Positions 9,585 to 17,908 of a DNA stretch of 64,000 bases are shown in pieces. The stretch is from G963668345 sp965206025. GTDB lineage: Bacteria; Acidobacteriota; Terriglobia; Bryobacterales; UBA6623. Position numbers and translations under genes: made by a program. Each line of letters opens with the position of its first letter. Positions within the stretch are counted from its first letter, which is position 1. The notes under the pieces are model-generated. The model was not told where the DNA came from and searched no databases. It saw nothing but the letters and a program-made list of their open reading frames with translations. The DNA lies in assembly GCA_965206025.1 (NCBI GenBank), contig CBDBIU010000004.1, positions 2,108,001 through 2,172,000 of the forward strand, written 5' to 3'.

Positions 9585-9952
9585 TCTTTTTCGTGGAGTG
9601 TTTTCTCATCGCGATGCACGCGGCAAACCGCGTGCTAGAATCGGGGGCAACGGAGGTAGTCGAAGAACCGGGGCGTCACCGGCGGGGTCGATGCAGCTTG
9701 ATTCGGGACGGGGATTGGACACTGAGCGCCGGCACTTGCCTCGATCGTCTGGCGCTTCTCCTTCTCGACGAAGCACTCCATTTCATAAATGCGGTGACGC
9801 ATTTTGCAGCCGGTTGGTAATCGGAACCTCGGGCACGGCATGCCGCGCTCCTACGTTATATCGTGCCTCCCGACCTGTACGGGCACAACGTACTGAGCCT
9901 GCCTGGATCGCCGGATGCGCCAGCCCAATTGCGAAACGGTCCACGTAGCCGA

Positions 9953-10028
9953 GGGCCCTTAGCTCAGTGGTTAGAGCTGCGGACTCATAATCCGTCGGTC
10001 GTAGGTTCGAATCCTACAGGGCCCACCA
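9953..10028 (+). tRNA. tRNA-Ile2 (anticodon CAU, lysidine type)
   Basis: 76 nt folding into a cloverleaf: acceptor GGGCCCT (9953-9959) pairs with AGGGCCC (10018-10024), A discriminator, encoded CCA (10026-10028). D arm contains AGCTCAGTGGTTAGAGCT, anticodon loop CTCATAA and T arm GTTCGAATC. The anticodon CAT would suggest Met, but the body closely follows E. coli ileX tRNA-Ile2 (for example the TTAGCTCAGTGGTTAGAGC start), so the C34 is expected to be converted to lysidine by TilS to read AUA. Confidence 0.92.
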
Positions 10029-10061
10029 CGTGTTCCGTCGTCCGGTCACGAGTTCATTGCG

Positions 10062-10114
10062 GATTCGGAAATATCGGGATCAAAGCCCGACACGGCACAC
10101 TGAAAGCGTGCGCC
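10062..10114 (-). repeat. REP-like element, copy A (inverted relative to 13756-13810)
   Basis: Reverse complement reads GGCGCACGCTTTCAGTGTG then GTGTCGGGCTTT, matching copy B at 13756-13810 over about 50 bp with roughly seven differences. Each copy contains two potential hairpins (GCACGC/GCGTGC type and TGTCGGGC/GCCCGACA). It lies 34 bp after the tRNA. The gap to 10332 otherwise shows no gene. Confidence 0.8.
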
Positions 10115-10332
10115 ATGGAGCGCCCTGGTGGACGTGATCTCCGAGCCGATATCGAACTGCCCCGAGGTTGAGCCAAGGAACTTCGTCGACAAGTTCGTCT
10201 TCGCGAAGCCGCGCCAGTTTTACCGCTTCGCGGACCTGTTCGGCATAGCGGGGTTTCAGGCCGGCGAGGGCTTGAACTGGTGCGAGGATTGCAGGCCACA
10301 CTCGTCACTGAAACGTTTGCTCACACCCATGC

Positions 10333-11712
10333 CTACACGCCCATCCGTTCGATTTCTCGAAAATACACCTTGCGCTCTCGGTCCATCGCGTGGTTGGCGA
10401 GGATGACGGCGATGGAGTCCCGCAGGCCGATCTCGACATCCGCCTTGGGGCGCCCGCCATCCCGAACGGTCAGCAAGAAGCTCTCGAGCTCTTTGTACTC
10501 GGGGTCCTGATCTTCTTGGGGCACGAGGATGCCCTTGCGGTAGAGCCAGCGCTTGGCGAACTCGACCTCTTTCTCGACGAAACCGATCCCCTCGGCACTG
10601 AGGTCGCGGAAGTCCGGGACGATGGGCAACCCTTCCCCTTGCTCGAGGGCATCCGCCACGGTGGCTCCGGCGGTCCACTCTTCCTTGGCAACGTCTTGGG
10701 CGCCCATTCTCACCTTCATGGGGTCTCGGAACCACATCCCGTCTCCGTAGGGAATCAAGCTGATCTCGATGGCGCCGTCGGTTCCCATGATCACTTCGCG
10801 GCAGCCGTCGCCGGCTACGCGCCGGCCCTCCAGATGCCGATTCGTGCCGATCGCGCTGTAGAGGAGCTTCTCGCCTCCCGGGTACTCGAAGATAAGCTGG
10901 ATGTTGTCGTAGATGTCGCGGCCGTCCTTCCAGTAGTCCAACCCGCCGACGCCCATCACCGATTTCGGGGCCGCCCCGATCATCCAGTCGGCGACGTCGA
11001 CCTGGTGAGACATCAGCTCGGCGGCCAGTCCGCCGGAGTACTTGCGGGACAGCCTCCAGTTGAGCTGTTCTTCCAACTTCGGGTCCTTGACCGCCCGTCT
11101 CCAGTTCTTGTTGCGATGCCACTGGGCGTAAACATGGGTTACCTTTCCAATCACGCCCTGGTCGATCATTTCCTTCGCCGCGACATAGAAAGCGCTGTAG
11201 CGCCTCTGGAGACCGACCTGAAGGACCAGGTCCGGGTGACGCCGGTGCGCCCTGCGCGTGCCGTGGACCTCCGCGGGCCGGAAGACCAGCGACTTTTCAC
11301 AAAAGACATGCTTGCCGGCGTCGAGAGCGTCCCGGAGCATCTGATAGTGCAAATAGAGGGGCGTGGTGATGAAGACCGCCTCAACGTCGGTTTGCTCCAG
11401 CAATCGGCGGTAGTCGGTGTGCGCCGTGGGCTCGCCGTCAAAAAGATCGCGGGCCTTGGCGAGGTTCGGCTCGTAGATATCGCACAGGGCCACGCAGCGG
11501 CCGACGGCGATGTGCCGCAGGTGCCGCTGCAGGAGCCGGTAGCCGCGGCTGCCTGGCCCGATCAAGCCGTAGTTGACGACCCCGCCCGCGGCCCGAGCGG
11601 GAAGAACGGCGGGAGCCGCCTTCATGCTAGGAACGACGGCGGCCGTGGCCGCCGTCGCCACCCCCGCCGACTTGACGAAATCTCTGCGGCTGACGTCCTC
11701 TTTCGTAGCCAT
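10333..11712 (-). CDS. Tat-exported Gfo/Idh/MocA family oxidoreductase
   Basis: 459 aa from ATG at 11712, chosen because it places a twin-arginine signal at the N-terminus (SRRDFVKSAG, residues 8-17) followed by an Ala-rich hydrophobic stretch, and has GAGGG upstream; the frame extends 50 codons further without looking protein-like. Rossmann segment 'YGLIGPGSRGYRLLQRH', then CEKSLVF where cytoplasmic members usually have EKP. C-terminal alpha/beta domain about 190-430. Such exported NAD(P)-type oxidoreductases are common in Acidobacteria and Planctomycetes and are thought to carry a tightly bound cofactor; the substrate is unknown. Divergently oriented to the aminotransferase. Confidence 0.86.
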   Translation of the reverse strand: MATKEDVSRRDFVKSAGVATAATAAVVPSMKAAPAVLPARAAGGVVNYGLIGPGSRGYRLLQRHLRHIAVGRCVALCDIYEPNLAKARDLFDGEPTAHTDYRRLLEQTDVEAVFITTPLYLHYQMLRDALDAGKHVFCEKSLVFRPAEVHGTRRAHRRHPDLVLQVGLQRRYSAFYVAAKEMIDQGVIGKVTHVYAQWHRNKNWRRAVKDPKLEEQLNWRLSRKYSGGLAAELMSHQVDVADWMIGAAPKSVMGVGGLDYWKDGRDIYDNIQLIFEYPGGEKLLYSAIGTNRHLEGRRVAGDGCREVIMGTDGAIEISLIPYGDGMWFRDPMKVRMGAQDVAKEEWTAGATVADALEQGEGLPIVPDFRDLSAEGIGFVEKEVEFAKRWLYRKGILVPQEDQDPEYKELESFLLTVRDGGRPKADVEIGLRDSIAVILANHAMDRERKVYFREIERMGV

Positions 11713-11902
11713 GATCTTGCCCTCTGAATTTCGATCCAATCGGTATTCTAGCTTGGTTTTATCCCTCGGGCGGCGCGCCGAAGTTCCCGCCGGTGCCGAA
11801 AGGGGATAGCGTGCCGCGTGTGAGCGTCGAGCCTGGATCCGGTGAATATCGCCTGCCGGCAACGTAGTCGGGCCGAGAACGCCATTACTTTGACCGCCAC
11901 AC

Positions 11903-11923
11903 GTGGTGAGAAAAGCGGGCTAG
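11903..11923 (+). repeat. solo terminus of the dispersed repeat family
   Basis: GTGGTGAGAAAAGCGGGCTAG, the family end, between the divergent Gfo/Idh and aminotransferase genes and close to the latter's start. No full element body is recognisable before it. Confidence 0.6.
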
Positions 11924-11965
11924 CCGCTGCCCCTCGGTCGCCGGGTGAGCTATGGTGAGGTCATC

Positions 11966-13351
11966 GTGATCACTGAGACAAAGGTTTCAAGAATACATCG
12001 AAGCTACCTGGACAAGACTCCGGCCTCGGCCGAGCGCTATCAAAGGGCTCTGCGGCTGTTTCCGAGCGGTGTCACGCACCAAGCCCGGTACCTCAAACCG
12101 CACCCGGTCTATGTTTCACACGCCAAGGGCTCGAGGAAATGGGACGTCGACGGGAACGAATATGTCGACTACTTTGGCGGGCACGGAGCACTGATCTTGG
12201 GGCATTGTCATCCCGCGGTCGTCGAGGCGGTCGAGCAACAGATCGCGCGCGGTACCCATTTCGGCGCCTGCCATGATTTGGAGATCGAATGGGCGAGCCT
12301 CATTCGCGACATGGCGCCTTGCGCGGAGACGGTCCGCTTCACTTCCTCCGGCACGGAGGCCACCCACCTGGCGCTGCGGGTCGCACGGGCGTACACCGGC
12401 AAATCCAAGGTCGTGAAGTTCGGCGGGCATTTTCACGGCTGGCATGATTATGTCGCCTCGGGCACGATCCCCGCGGGTGCGAGCGGGCCGCCGGGCATTC
12501 CTCGCGAAGTCCTCGATCAGGTGATCGTCGTTCCGCCGAACGACATGGAGGCGCTGAGCGAGGTTTTTGACGACCGAGACGACGTCGCCGCGGTGATCCT
12601 CGAGCCCACGGGCGCGACATTCGGGATGGTTCCGACCAGCGGCGACACCCTGCGAGCCTTGCGCGATCTAACCCGCCGGCAGGGAGCCGTTCTGATCTTC
12701 GACGAAGTGGTTACCGGTTTCCGCTGTTCGCCGGGGGGGGCGCAGGCGCACTATGGAGTCACGCCCGATCTGACGACGTTTGCCAAAATCGTCGCCGGCG
12801 GGTATCCCGGAGCGGCGCTCGTCGGACGGGCCGATATCCTGCGGGTCATGGAATTCGGCGAGAGCGAGGGAAGTATTGTCGATCCGGCCATTGTTCATCA
12901 AGGCACCTTTAACGCCTCGCCAGTCTCCGCCGTCGCCGGCATTACAACGCTCAAGCTGCTCCAAACGACGGACGTCATCTCTCGGGCCAACGAGACGGCA
13001 GCGGCGATTCGTGACGGGATGAACTCGGTCCTGCGCGGACTCGGGGCGAGTTGGTGCGCCTACGGAGAGTTTTCCGGGTTCCACGTTTTTACGAATCCGA
13101 ATAGCCGGCCCGTTAGTCCCGATGAGATCTACGCCGGTAAGGTTCGTTGGGAGACGCTGAAGAAAAGCGCCTCGACCGAGCTAGCTCACAAGATCAGGCT
13201 GGGGTTTCTTTGCGAGGGTGTCGATGTCATGCCCTGGCCGGGAGGTCTGGTTTCCGGCGTGCACGATCGGAGCGACGTCGACCGGACGGTCACCGCCTTT
13301 GAAAATGTCGTCAAGCTGTTGGCCGAAGAGGGGGATTTGGTAGGGGGGTGA
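11966..13351 (+). CDS. class III aminotransferase, glutamate-1-semialdehyde aminomutase-like
   Basis: 461 aa from GTG 11966, preferred because GGTGAGG lies 5 bp upstream; GTG 11945 (468 aa) is the alternative. Fold-type I PLP enzyme: substrate/PLP region 'SGTEATHLALRVARAYTGK', FGGHFHGWHD, metal/PLP aspartate in FDEVVTGFR, and Schiff-base lysine in TFAKIVAGGYPGAALVGR. These match the GSAM (HemL)-like branch. HemL itself is usually about 430 aa with a different N-terminus, so a role in tetrapyrrole synthesis is not assured; many paralogues act on other amino compounds. No heme genes are near. Confidence 0.85.
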   Translation: MITETKVSRIHRSYLDKTPASAERYQRALRLFPSGVTHQARYLKPHPVYVSHAKGSRKWDVDGNEYVDYFGGHGALILGHCHPAVVEAVEQQIARGTHFGACHDLEIEWASLIRDMAPCAETVRFTSSGTEATHLALRVARAYTGKSKVVKFGGHFHGWHDYVASGTIPAGASGPPGIPREVLDQVIVVPPNDMEALSEVFDDRDDVAAVILEPTGATFGMVPTSGDTLRALRDLTRRQGAVLIFDEVVTGFRCSPGGAQAHYGVTPDLTTFAKIVAGGYPGAALVGRADILRVMEFGESEGSIVDPAIVHQGTFNASPVSAVAGITTLKLLQTTDVISRANETAAAIRDGMNSVLRGLGASWCAYGEFSGFHVFTNPNSRPVSPDEIYAGKVRWETLKKSASTELAHKIRLGFLCEGVDVMPWPGGLVSGVHDRSDVDRTVTAFENVVKLLAEEGDLVGG

Positions 13352-13384
13352 GGAGAGACGAGGGCACACTTGCACGGAGGACAT

Positions 13385-13560
13385 TCCCCGCGCCGAGGAC
13401 GAAAGACAGCATCGAGATCCTTGATCGCCTTACAGGCGACGAAGAGGAGTTGTGGGACCTCATCGAAAAGGAGACGATCAACAGCGGGATCGCGGCGCTT
13501 ATCTACCGTGCAAGGACGGCCGCCCGGGCTGTTCAAGCCGATCCGGCAGAGCCGCAAGGC
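13385..13560 (+). pseudogene. remnant of a HigA-like XRE antitoxin gene (N-terminal part)
   Basis: The plus frame reads TKDSIEILDRLTGDEEEL then WDLIEKETINSGIAALIYRA and RTAA, which resembles the N-terminal region of XRE-type antitoxins that precedes the 'GLTQ' helix-turn-helix. After RTAA a frame change gives GLFKPIRQSRKAG and the DNA-binding domain is missing. No toxin partner is adjacent. I infer a decayed antitoxin; the match is from memory of the family. Confidence 0.5.
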
Positions 13561-13755
13561 CGGCTGAGCTGCCCAACCCGTCTGGCCCCGTGTCTTTCGA
13601 GAACGGCCGAATTCCCCGGACCGCCGCGAGTCGACATCGTTTGACCCGCACATCCGGCTTACAACAAAGGCATCTCTGACGCTGGTTCCTTCCCCAGCAC
13701 CTGTAGAATACTACTAGACTGTCTCAGACAAGACTTTATGCTCGTCCTTGCGGCG

Positions 13756-13810
13756 TGGCGCACGCTTTCAGCGTGCTGTGTCGGGCTTTCGAGCCCGACA
13801 TTTCCAAATC
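13756..13810 (+). repeat. REP-like element, copy B
   Basis: GGCGCACGCTTTCAGCGTGC followed by TGTCGGGCTTTCGAGCCCGACA-type hairpin and ATTTCC. Inverted partner at 10062-10114. An open frame starting inside it (MAHAFSV...) runs into the downstream FG-GAP gene but is not its real start. The rest of 13561-13755 shows no gene. Confidence 0.8.
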
Positions 13811-13880
13811 TATAGTCAACTCGTCTCCGCGACAGTCCACTAGAGGGCGCGGGTTCACGACTCTTCCCGACCTCACCTCG

Positions 13881-15542
13881 ATGCGCACGGCTGGAATCAC
13901 CCTGATTGCTTGTGTTGTTCTTGTTTCTCCGCGGCTAGCCGCCGAGGACCCTCCCTTCTTTCGAGACCGCGCGGAAGCAGCGGGCATAGACTTCCTGCTG
14001 AACCATTCGCCTACCGAAAAGCGCTATCTCATCGAGACAATGACCGGGGGTTGCGCCTTCTTCGACTACGATGCCGACGGCCTGCTCGATATTTTCTTAG
14101 TCAACGGAGCAGCGCTTCGGGAGGTGACGGACGATCACCCTAGCGTCGATAAATCCGCGCCGCGATTCTGGAACAGGCTGTACCACAACGTCGGCAAGGG
14201 GCGCTTCGAAGATGTTACCGCGAGAGCGCGAGTTCAGGGAACCGGCTACGGGCTGGGCGCGGCCGTGGGCGACTACGACAATGACGGCTACCCGGACCTC
14301 TACGTCACCAATTACGGGCGGAACGAGCTCTATCACAACGAGCGAGACGGCACGTTCCGCGAGGTCACCGACAAAGCGGGAGTGACGGGTGGCGGCTTTT
14401 CCTCGAGTGCCGCCTTCCTCGATTACGACAGGGACGGAGACTTGGACCTTTTTGTCGTGAGGTACGTCGATTGGTCGTTCGGCAACCACGTCCGCTGTGG
14501 GACATCGACAGTGAGGGATTACTGCCACCCCAAGCACTTCCAGGGAATCCCCGATCTCCTCTACCGAAACAACGGCGATGGCGCGTTCTCGGATGTCTCC
14601 TCGGAGCTGGGCGTGGCGCTTCCCTCCGGCAAGGGATTGGGCGTCGCGTTGGGCGACCTCAATCGCGATGGCTGGACCGACGTCTACGTGGCCAATGATT
14701 CGGTGGCGAGCTTTTTGTTTCGCAACGAAGAGGGGAAAGCCCTGGAAGAGATCGGTTTGCTTTCCGCATCGGCCCTCAACGAGCATGGTGAGACGTTTGC
14801 CGGCATGGGCGTGGATTTTGAAGATTACGACAACGACGGTTGGCCGGATATTTTTGTTACAGCGCTGTCGCTCGAGGGGTTTGTGCTGTTCAGAAACAAT
14901 AGGGACGAAACGTTTTCCGATGTCTCGGCCGCGAGCGGGGTCAGGAAAGCCAGCTTTTACCTTTCGGGATGGGGAGCGAAGATCGTCGATTACGACAACG
15001 ATGGCCTGCGAGACGTGTTCGTGGCCAACAGCCACGTCATGCGGGGGATCGAGGATACTGTTCGCACACTTCGCTATGCCCAGCCGCTGCTCATGTTGAG
15101 AAACGGCGGATCTGGGTTCACCGATGTGACGGGGGAAATGGGCCCCGAGTTCCGCCGGGACTGGGTTGCGCGAGGAGCCGCATTCGGGGACTACGACAAT
15201 GACGGCGACATAGACATCTTGGTGCAGGTTCTGGGGGGGCGTCCTCTCTTGCTGGAGAATCTTCGGGGCAATCGAAATCGATGGGTAGGGCTTGCGCTAC
15301 AGGGTACGGCGAGCAACCGCGACGCGATAGGAGCCACTGTCAAGATTGCCACGGAGGAAGGTAGGGAGCAGCACTTCTATGTCAGCCGCGCGTCCAGCTA
15401 TCTATCCAGCAGCGACGTGAGGATCACCGCCGGTTTGGGGAAAGAGAGTCCGGCCTATGTCGAGATCACCTGGCCTTCGGGACGAGTGCAAAGGGTGGCT
15501 CCTCTCCGCGTTGGGGAATACGTCGGAATTCGGGAGGAGTAG
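13881..15542 (+). CDS. secreted CRTAC1-like FG-GAP/VCBS repeat protein (ASPIC/UnbV type)
   Basis: 553 aa from ATG 13881, which begins a signal peptide (MRTAGITLIACVVLVSPRLA); the frame is open 42 codons upstream but that part comes from a REP-like repeat. At least seven calcium-binding FG-GAP loops of DxDxDG type are visible (DYDADGLLD, DYDNDGYPDLY, DYDRDGDLDLF, DLNRDGWTDVY, DYDNDGWPDIF, DYDNDGLRDVF, DYDNDGDIDIL), predicting a seven-bladed propeller. The C-terminus ('ASSYLSSSDVRITAGLGKES' and 'VEITWPSGRVQ') is the ASPIC/UnbV domain. Extracellular; ligand unknown. Convergent with a secreted TPR protein 48 bp away, a pairing often seen in Acidobacteria. Confidence 0.9.
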   Translation: MRTAGITLIACVVLVSPRLAAEDPPFFRDRAEAAGIDFLLNHSPTEKRYLIETMTGGCAFFDYDADGLLDIFLVNGAALREVTDDHPSVDKSAPRFWNRLYHNVGKGRFEDVTARARVQGTGYGLGAAVGDYDNDGYPDLYVTNYGRNELYHNERDGTFREVTDKAGVTGGGFSSSAAFLDYDRDGDLDLFVVRYVDWSFGNHVRCGTSTVRDYCHPKHFQGIPDLLYRNNGDGAFSDVSSELGVALPSGKGLGVALGDLNRDGWTDVYVANDSVASFLFRNEEGKALEEIGLLSASALNEHGETFAGMGVDFEDYDNDGWPDIFVTALSLEGFVLFRNNRDETFSDVSAASGVRKASFYLSGWGAKIVDYDNDGLRDVFVANSHVMRGIEDTVRTLRYAQPLLMLRNGGSGFTDVTGEMGPEFRRDWVARGAAFGDYDNDGDIDILVQVLGGRPLLLENLRGNRNRWVGLALQGTASNRDAIGATVKIATEEGREQHFYVSRASSYLSSSDVRITAGLGKESPAYVEITWPSGRVQRVAPLRVGEYVGIREE

Positions 15543-15590
15543 CCTGGAAGGAACTCCCGATGTAGAGGGTCGTAACCCTCAGCCGACCGG

Positions 15591-16457
15591 TCATTCTTCT
15601 GAGAGCTTCCGATATCGCGCCAAGGCGTCGTCCGCCTTTCGGTCTTGCCCCAGACGGCGATAGGCGACCGAGAGCAAATAAAACAGCCGTCCGCCGTGGG
15701 TATCGATGGCGACGGCTCTTTCGTATGCTTGGGCCGCTTCCGCCCATTCCCCCCGGCGGGCGAGCAGTTGGCCCCAATCTCTCCATCCTTCGACAAAGCT
15801 CGGATTCAGCTTGACGCTCTTACCGAGGTGGGCGGCGCCTTCGGACAACCGGTCTTCGTACTCCAGCAGCCACTTGCCGTAGTAATAGTGGCCGAGGTGA
15901 TGGTCGGGAGCGAGGTCCACGGCTTTTTTGGCGGTCGCTCCCAAGTTTTCTCCATCTCCCAGAAGGTAGAAAAGTTCAGCAAGGACTGCATGAGCGGGAC
16001 CGCTGCCGGGCTCGATCCGCACGGCATCGCGCAGGGTTTGCTCAGCGTCTTGATAACGCTCAAGCTTGACGAGCGTCTCGCCGAGGCCCTGCTGGAGAAC
16101 CGCCACTTGGGGGAAGCGATCAATCCCCCGGCGGAATGCTTGTTCCGCTTGTGAAAAGTCCTTCTTGTTGAGAAGAATCAGCCCGCCGTTGTAGGCGTAG
16201 TGGGCGTTTCCGGGGTCAAGCTGCTGGGCCAACTGATTGGCGGCCATGGCCTCCTCGTAACGGCCGAGTCGCGCCAACGCGACGGCTTTTAGATTGTGCG
16301 GCGCCGGCCGATTCGCTTCGTCCGCCGGCAGCTTCTCGAGCAGAGCAATTGTCTCTTCGACGCGCGCTTCCCGGAACGCCTCGACGGCCCGCTGATAGTA
16401 ATCCTGAGCCGCTAACAGGGGAACGAGAAGCAGCCACGCTGCGAACGGAACTTTCAC
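15591..16457 (-). CDS. secreted tetratricopeptide-repeat protein
   Basis: 288 aa. Short signal peptide MKVPFAAWLLLVPLLAAQ, then about seven TPR units across the whole chain ('AVALARLGRYEEAMAANQLA', 'KKDFSQAEQAFRRGI', 'LERYQDAEQTLRDAVRI', 'RGEWAEAAQAYERAVAI'). No enzyme domain. Probably a periplasmic scaffold or carrier, perhaps working with the neighbouring FG-GAP protein; that link is inference from position only. Confidence 0.85.
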   Translation of the reverse strand: MKVPFAAWLLLVPLLAAQDYYQRAVEAFREARVEETIALLEKLPADEANRPAPHNLKAVALARLGRYEEAMAANQLAQQLDPGNAHYAYNGGLILLNKKDFSQAEQAFRRGIDRFPQVAVLQQGLGETLVKLERYQDAEQTLRDAVRIEPGSGPAHAVLAELFYLLGDGENLGATAKKAVDLAPDHHLGHYYYGKWLLEYEDRLSEGAAHLGKSVKLNPSFVEGWRDWGQLLARRGEWAEAAQAYERAVAIDTHGGRLFYLLSVAYRRLGQDRKADDALARYRKLSEE

Positions 16458-16651
16458 GGGCTAGCTAGACGCTCGATACTTTGTGTCCAGGGGATCTCAT
16501 GAACCTGACTCGTATTGTAGGTGAACCCCAACGAAGATCTCGTTCCGGGGAGCCGCCTTTCGGTAAACGTGGCGCCGTGGAGGTTGACACCTCCGTTCAC
16601 GAGGCGCTAGCCTGCGCAAGTAAAATAGCGTCGATCTAGGAGGTCACGGCC

Positions 16652-17908
16652 ATGGCAAACGTCCTTTTCACGAACGTCAGAGTCCTCGATTGTACGGGGG
16701 CCGAGCCCTACGCGGGCCAGGTACTGGTCGAAGGCAACAGCATCAAGGGGGTCGCCGGGGAGTCGGCTTCGCTGGGGTCCGATGGCGCGCGGGTCATTGA
16801 TGGCGCGGGTGCTTTCCTGATGCCGGGTTTGATCGATTCACACACTCATTTGAGCATCAACAACACGGCCGACCTTGTCGAGCTGGCGCTGATTCCGCCG
16901 GAAGAGCACACGCTGATCACAGCGCGCAACGCGAAGTTCTATCTCGACCACGGCTTCACGGGGTGCATCAGCGCGGGTTCGGTCAAGCCGCGCCTCGATC
17001 TGGTGATCCGCAATGCCATCAACGCGGAAGAAATCCCCGGTCCCCGGCTGATGGCCTGCACCCCCTGGATGACGGTAACCAGTGGCCTAGGCGATGTGAG
17101 AAAGCTCCACATGCCCCACCTGGAGTCCTTGGGTCTCGTTGCCGACGGGCCGGATGAATTTCGCCGGCTGACGCGCGAATTGGTCCGCGAAGGCGTCGAC
17201 ATTATTAAGCTCGTGGTATCGGGGGATACAGGCATTCCGCATGCCAGAGACACGGACACGGTGATGACGGAAGCGGAGGTCGCCGCGGTGGCCGAGGTGG
17301 CCCACGCCCACGGCAGACGCATGAACGCCCATGCCCGCAGCGCCGAGTCGATCAAGAGGTGTGTGCGCCATGGGGTCGACATCATCTACCACGCGAACTT
17401 CGCCGATGAAGAGGCGCTCGATATGCTCGAGGCCAACAAGGACGCGATCTTCGTCAGCCCCAACATCGGCTTCCCCATCGTGGCCATTTACGAAGGCGAA
17501 GCCTGGGGACTCGGCGAAGAGGACGTGGAGAAACTCGCTTTCCGTCGGGAACTCGAAGGCGCCTGCAACGCCATGAAGGAGCTGCACAAACGTGGCGTCA
17601 GGGTTCTCGCCGGCGGCGACTACGGCTTCCAGTCAACCCCGCACGGCAACAACGCCAGGGACATTGAACACTTCATCAAGTTCTTGGGATTCACGCCGAT
17701 CGAGGCCATCATGTCGATGACCAGATACTGCGGGGAAGCGATGGGCCACGATGACCTCGGCCAGATCAAGGAAGGTTTTCTGGCCGACATGCTGCTCGTC
17801 AGAGGCGACCCGCTAGCGGACCCGAAGCTGCTGCTCGACACCGACAATCTCATGGCCATCATGAAGGACGGCAAACTGCACAAGGACCCGGCGGCTACGG
17901 CCTGCTAG
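16652..17908 (+). CDS. metal-dependent amidohydrolase (imidazolonepropionase/prolidase-like)
   Basis: 418 aa. Starts 7 bp after a strong Shine-Dalgarno AGGAGGT (16638-16644). Binuclear amidohydrolase signature: H64-x-H66 in IDSHTHLS, a lysine in DIIKLVVSGD that could be the carboxylated bridge, histidines in MNAHARS and IIYHANF, and the catalytic aspartate in LAGGDYGFQ. The N- and C-terminal beta-sandwich is present ('ADMLLVRGDPLADPKLL'). The family hydrolyses dipeptides, cyclic amides or similar; the substrate cannot be read from sequence. Its stop overlaps the convergent isomerase stop by 4 bp. The 194-bp gap upstream holds divergent promoters. Confidence 0.88.
   Translation: MANVLFTNVRVLDCTGAEPYAGQVLVEGNSIKGVAGESASLGSDGARVIDGAGAFLMPGLIDSHTHLSINNTADLVELALIPPEEHTLITARNAKFYLDHGFTGCISAGSVKPRLDLVIRNAINAEEIPGPRLMACTPWMTVTSGLGDVRKLHMPHLESLGLVADGPDEFRRLTRELVREGVDIIKLVVSGDTGIPHARDTDTVMTEAEVAAVAEVAHAHGRRMNAHARSAESIKRCVRHGVDIIYHANFADEEALDMLEANKDAIFVSPNIGFPIVAIYEGEAWGLGEEDVEKLAFRRELEGACNAMKELHKRGVRVLAGGDYGFQSTPHGNNARDIEHFIKFLGFTPIEAIMSMTRYCGEAMGHDDLGQIKEGFLADMLLVRGDPLADPKLLLDTDNLMAIMKDGKLHKDPAATAC

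Larger units (their letters stand above)
9297..9952. other. gene-free region with dispersed repeats before tRNA-Ile2
   Basis: 656 bp without a credible gene; open frames here have no recognisable domain and unusual residue content. It holds a 64-bp repeat at 9391-9454, a repeat end at 9564-9584 and a variant of a palindromic GC element near 9834-9853 (compare 31803-31828). Confidence 0.55.

Noticed and set aside
9502..9948. 148-codon plus-strand frame
   Set aside because: Arg/Ser-rich, no recognisable domain, and it covers dispersed repeats.
9953..10028. Reading the CAU tRNA as tRNA-Met
   Set aside because: The body matches tRNA-Ile2 (ileX type) rather than initiator or elongator Met tRNAs.
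13755..13880. Start MAHAFSV... for the FG-GAP gene
   Set aside because: This stretch is the REP-like repeat; the ATG at 13881 gives a proper signal peptide.
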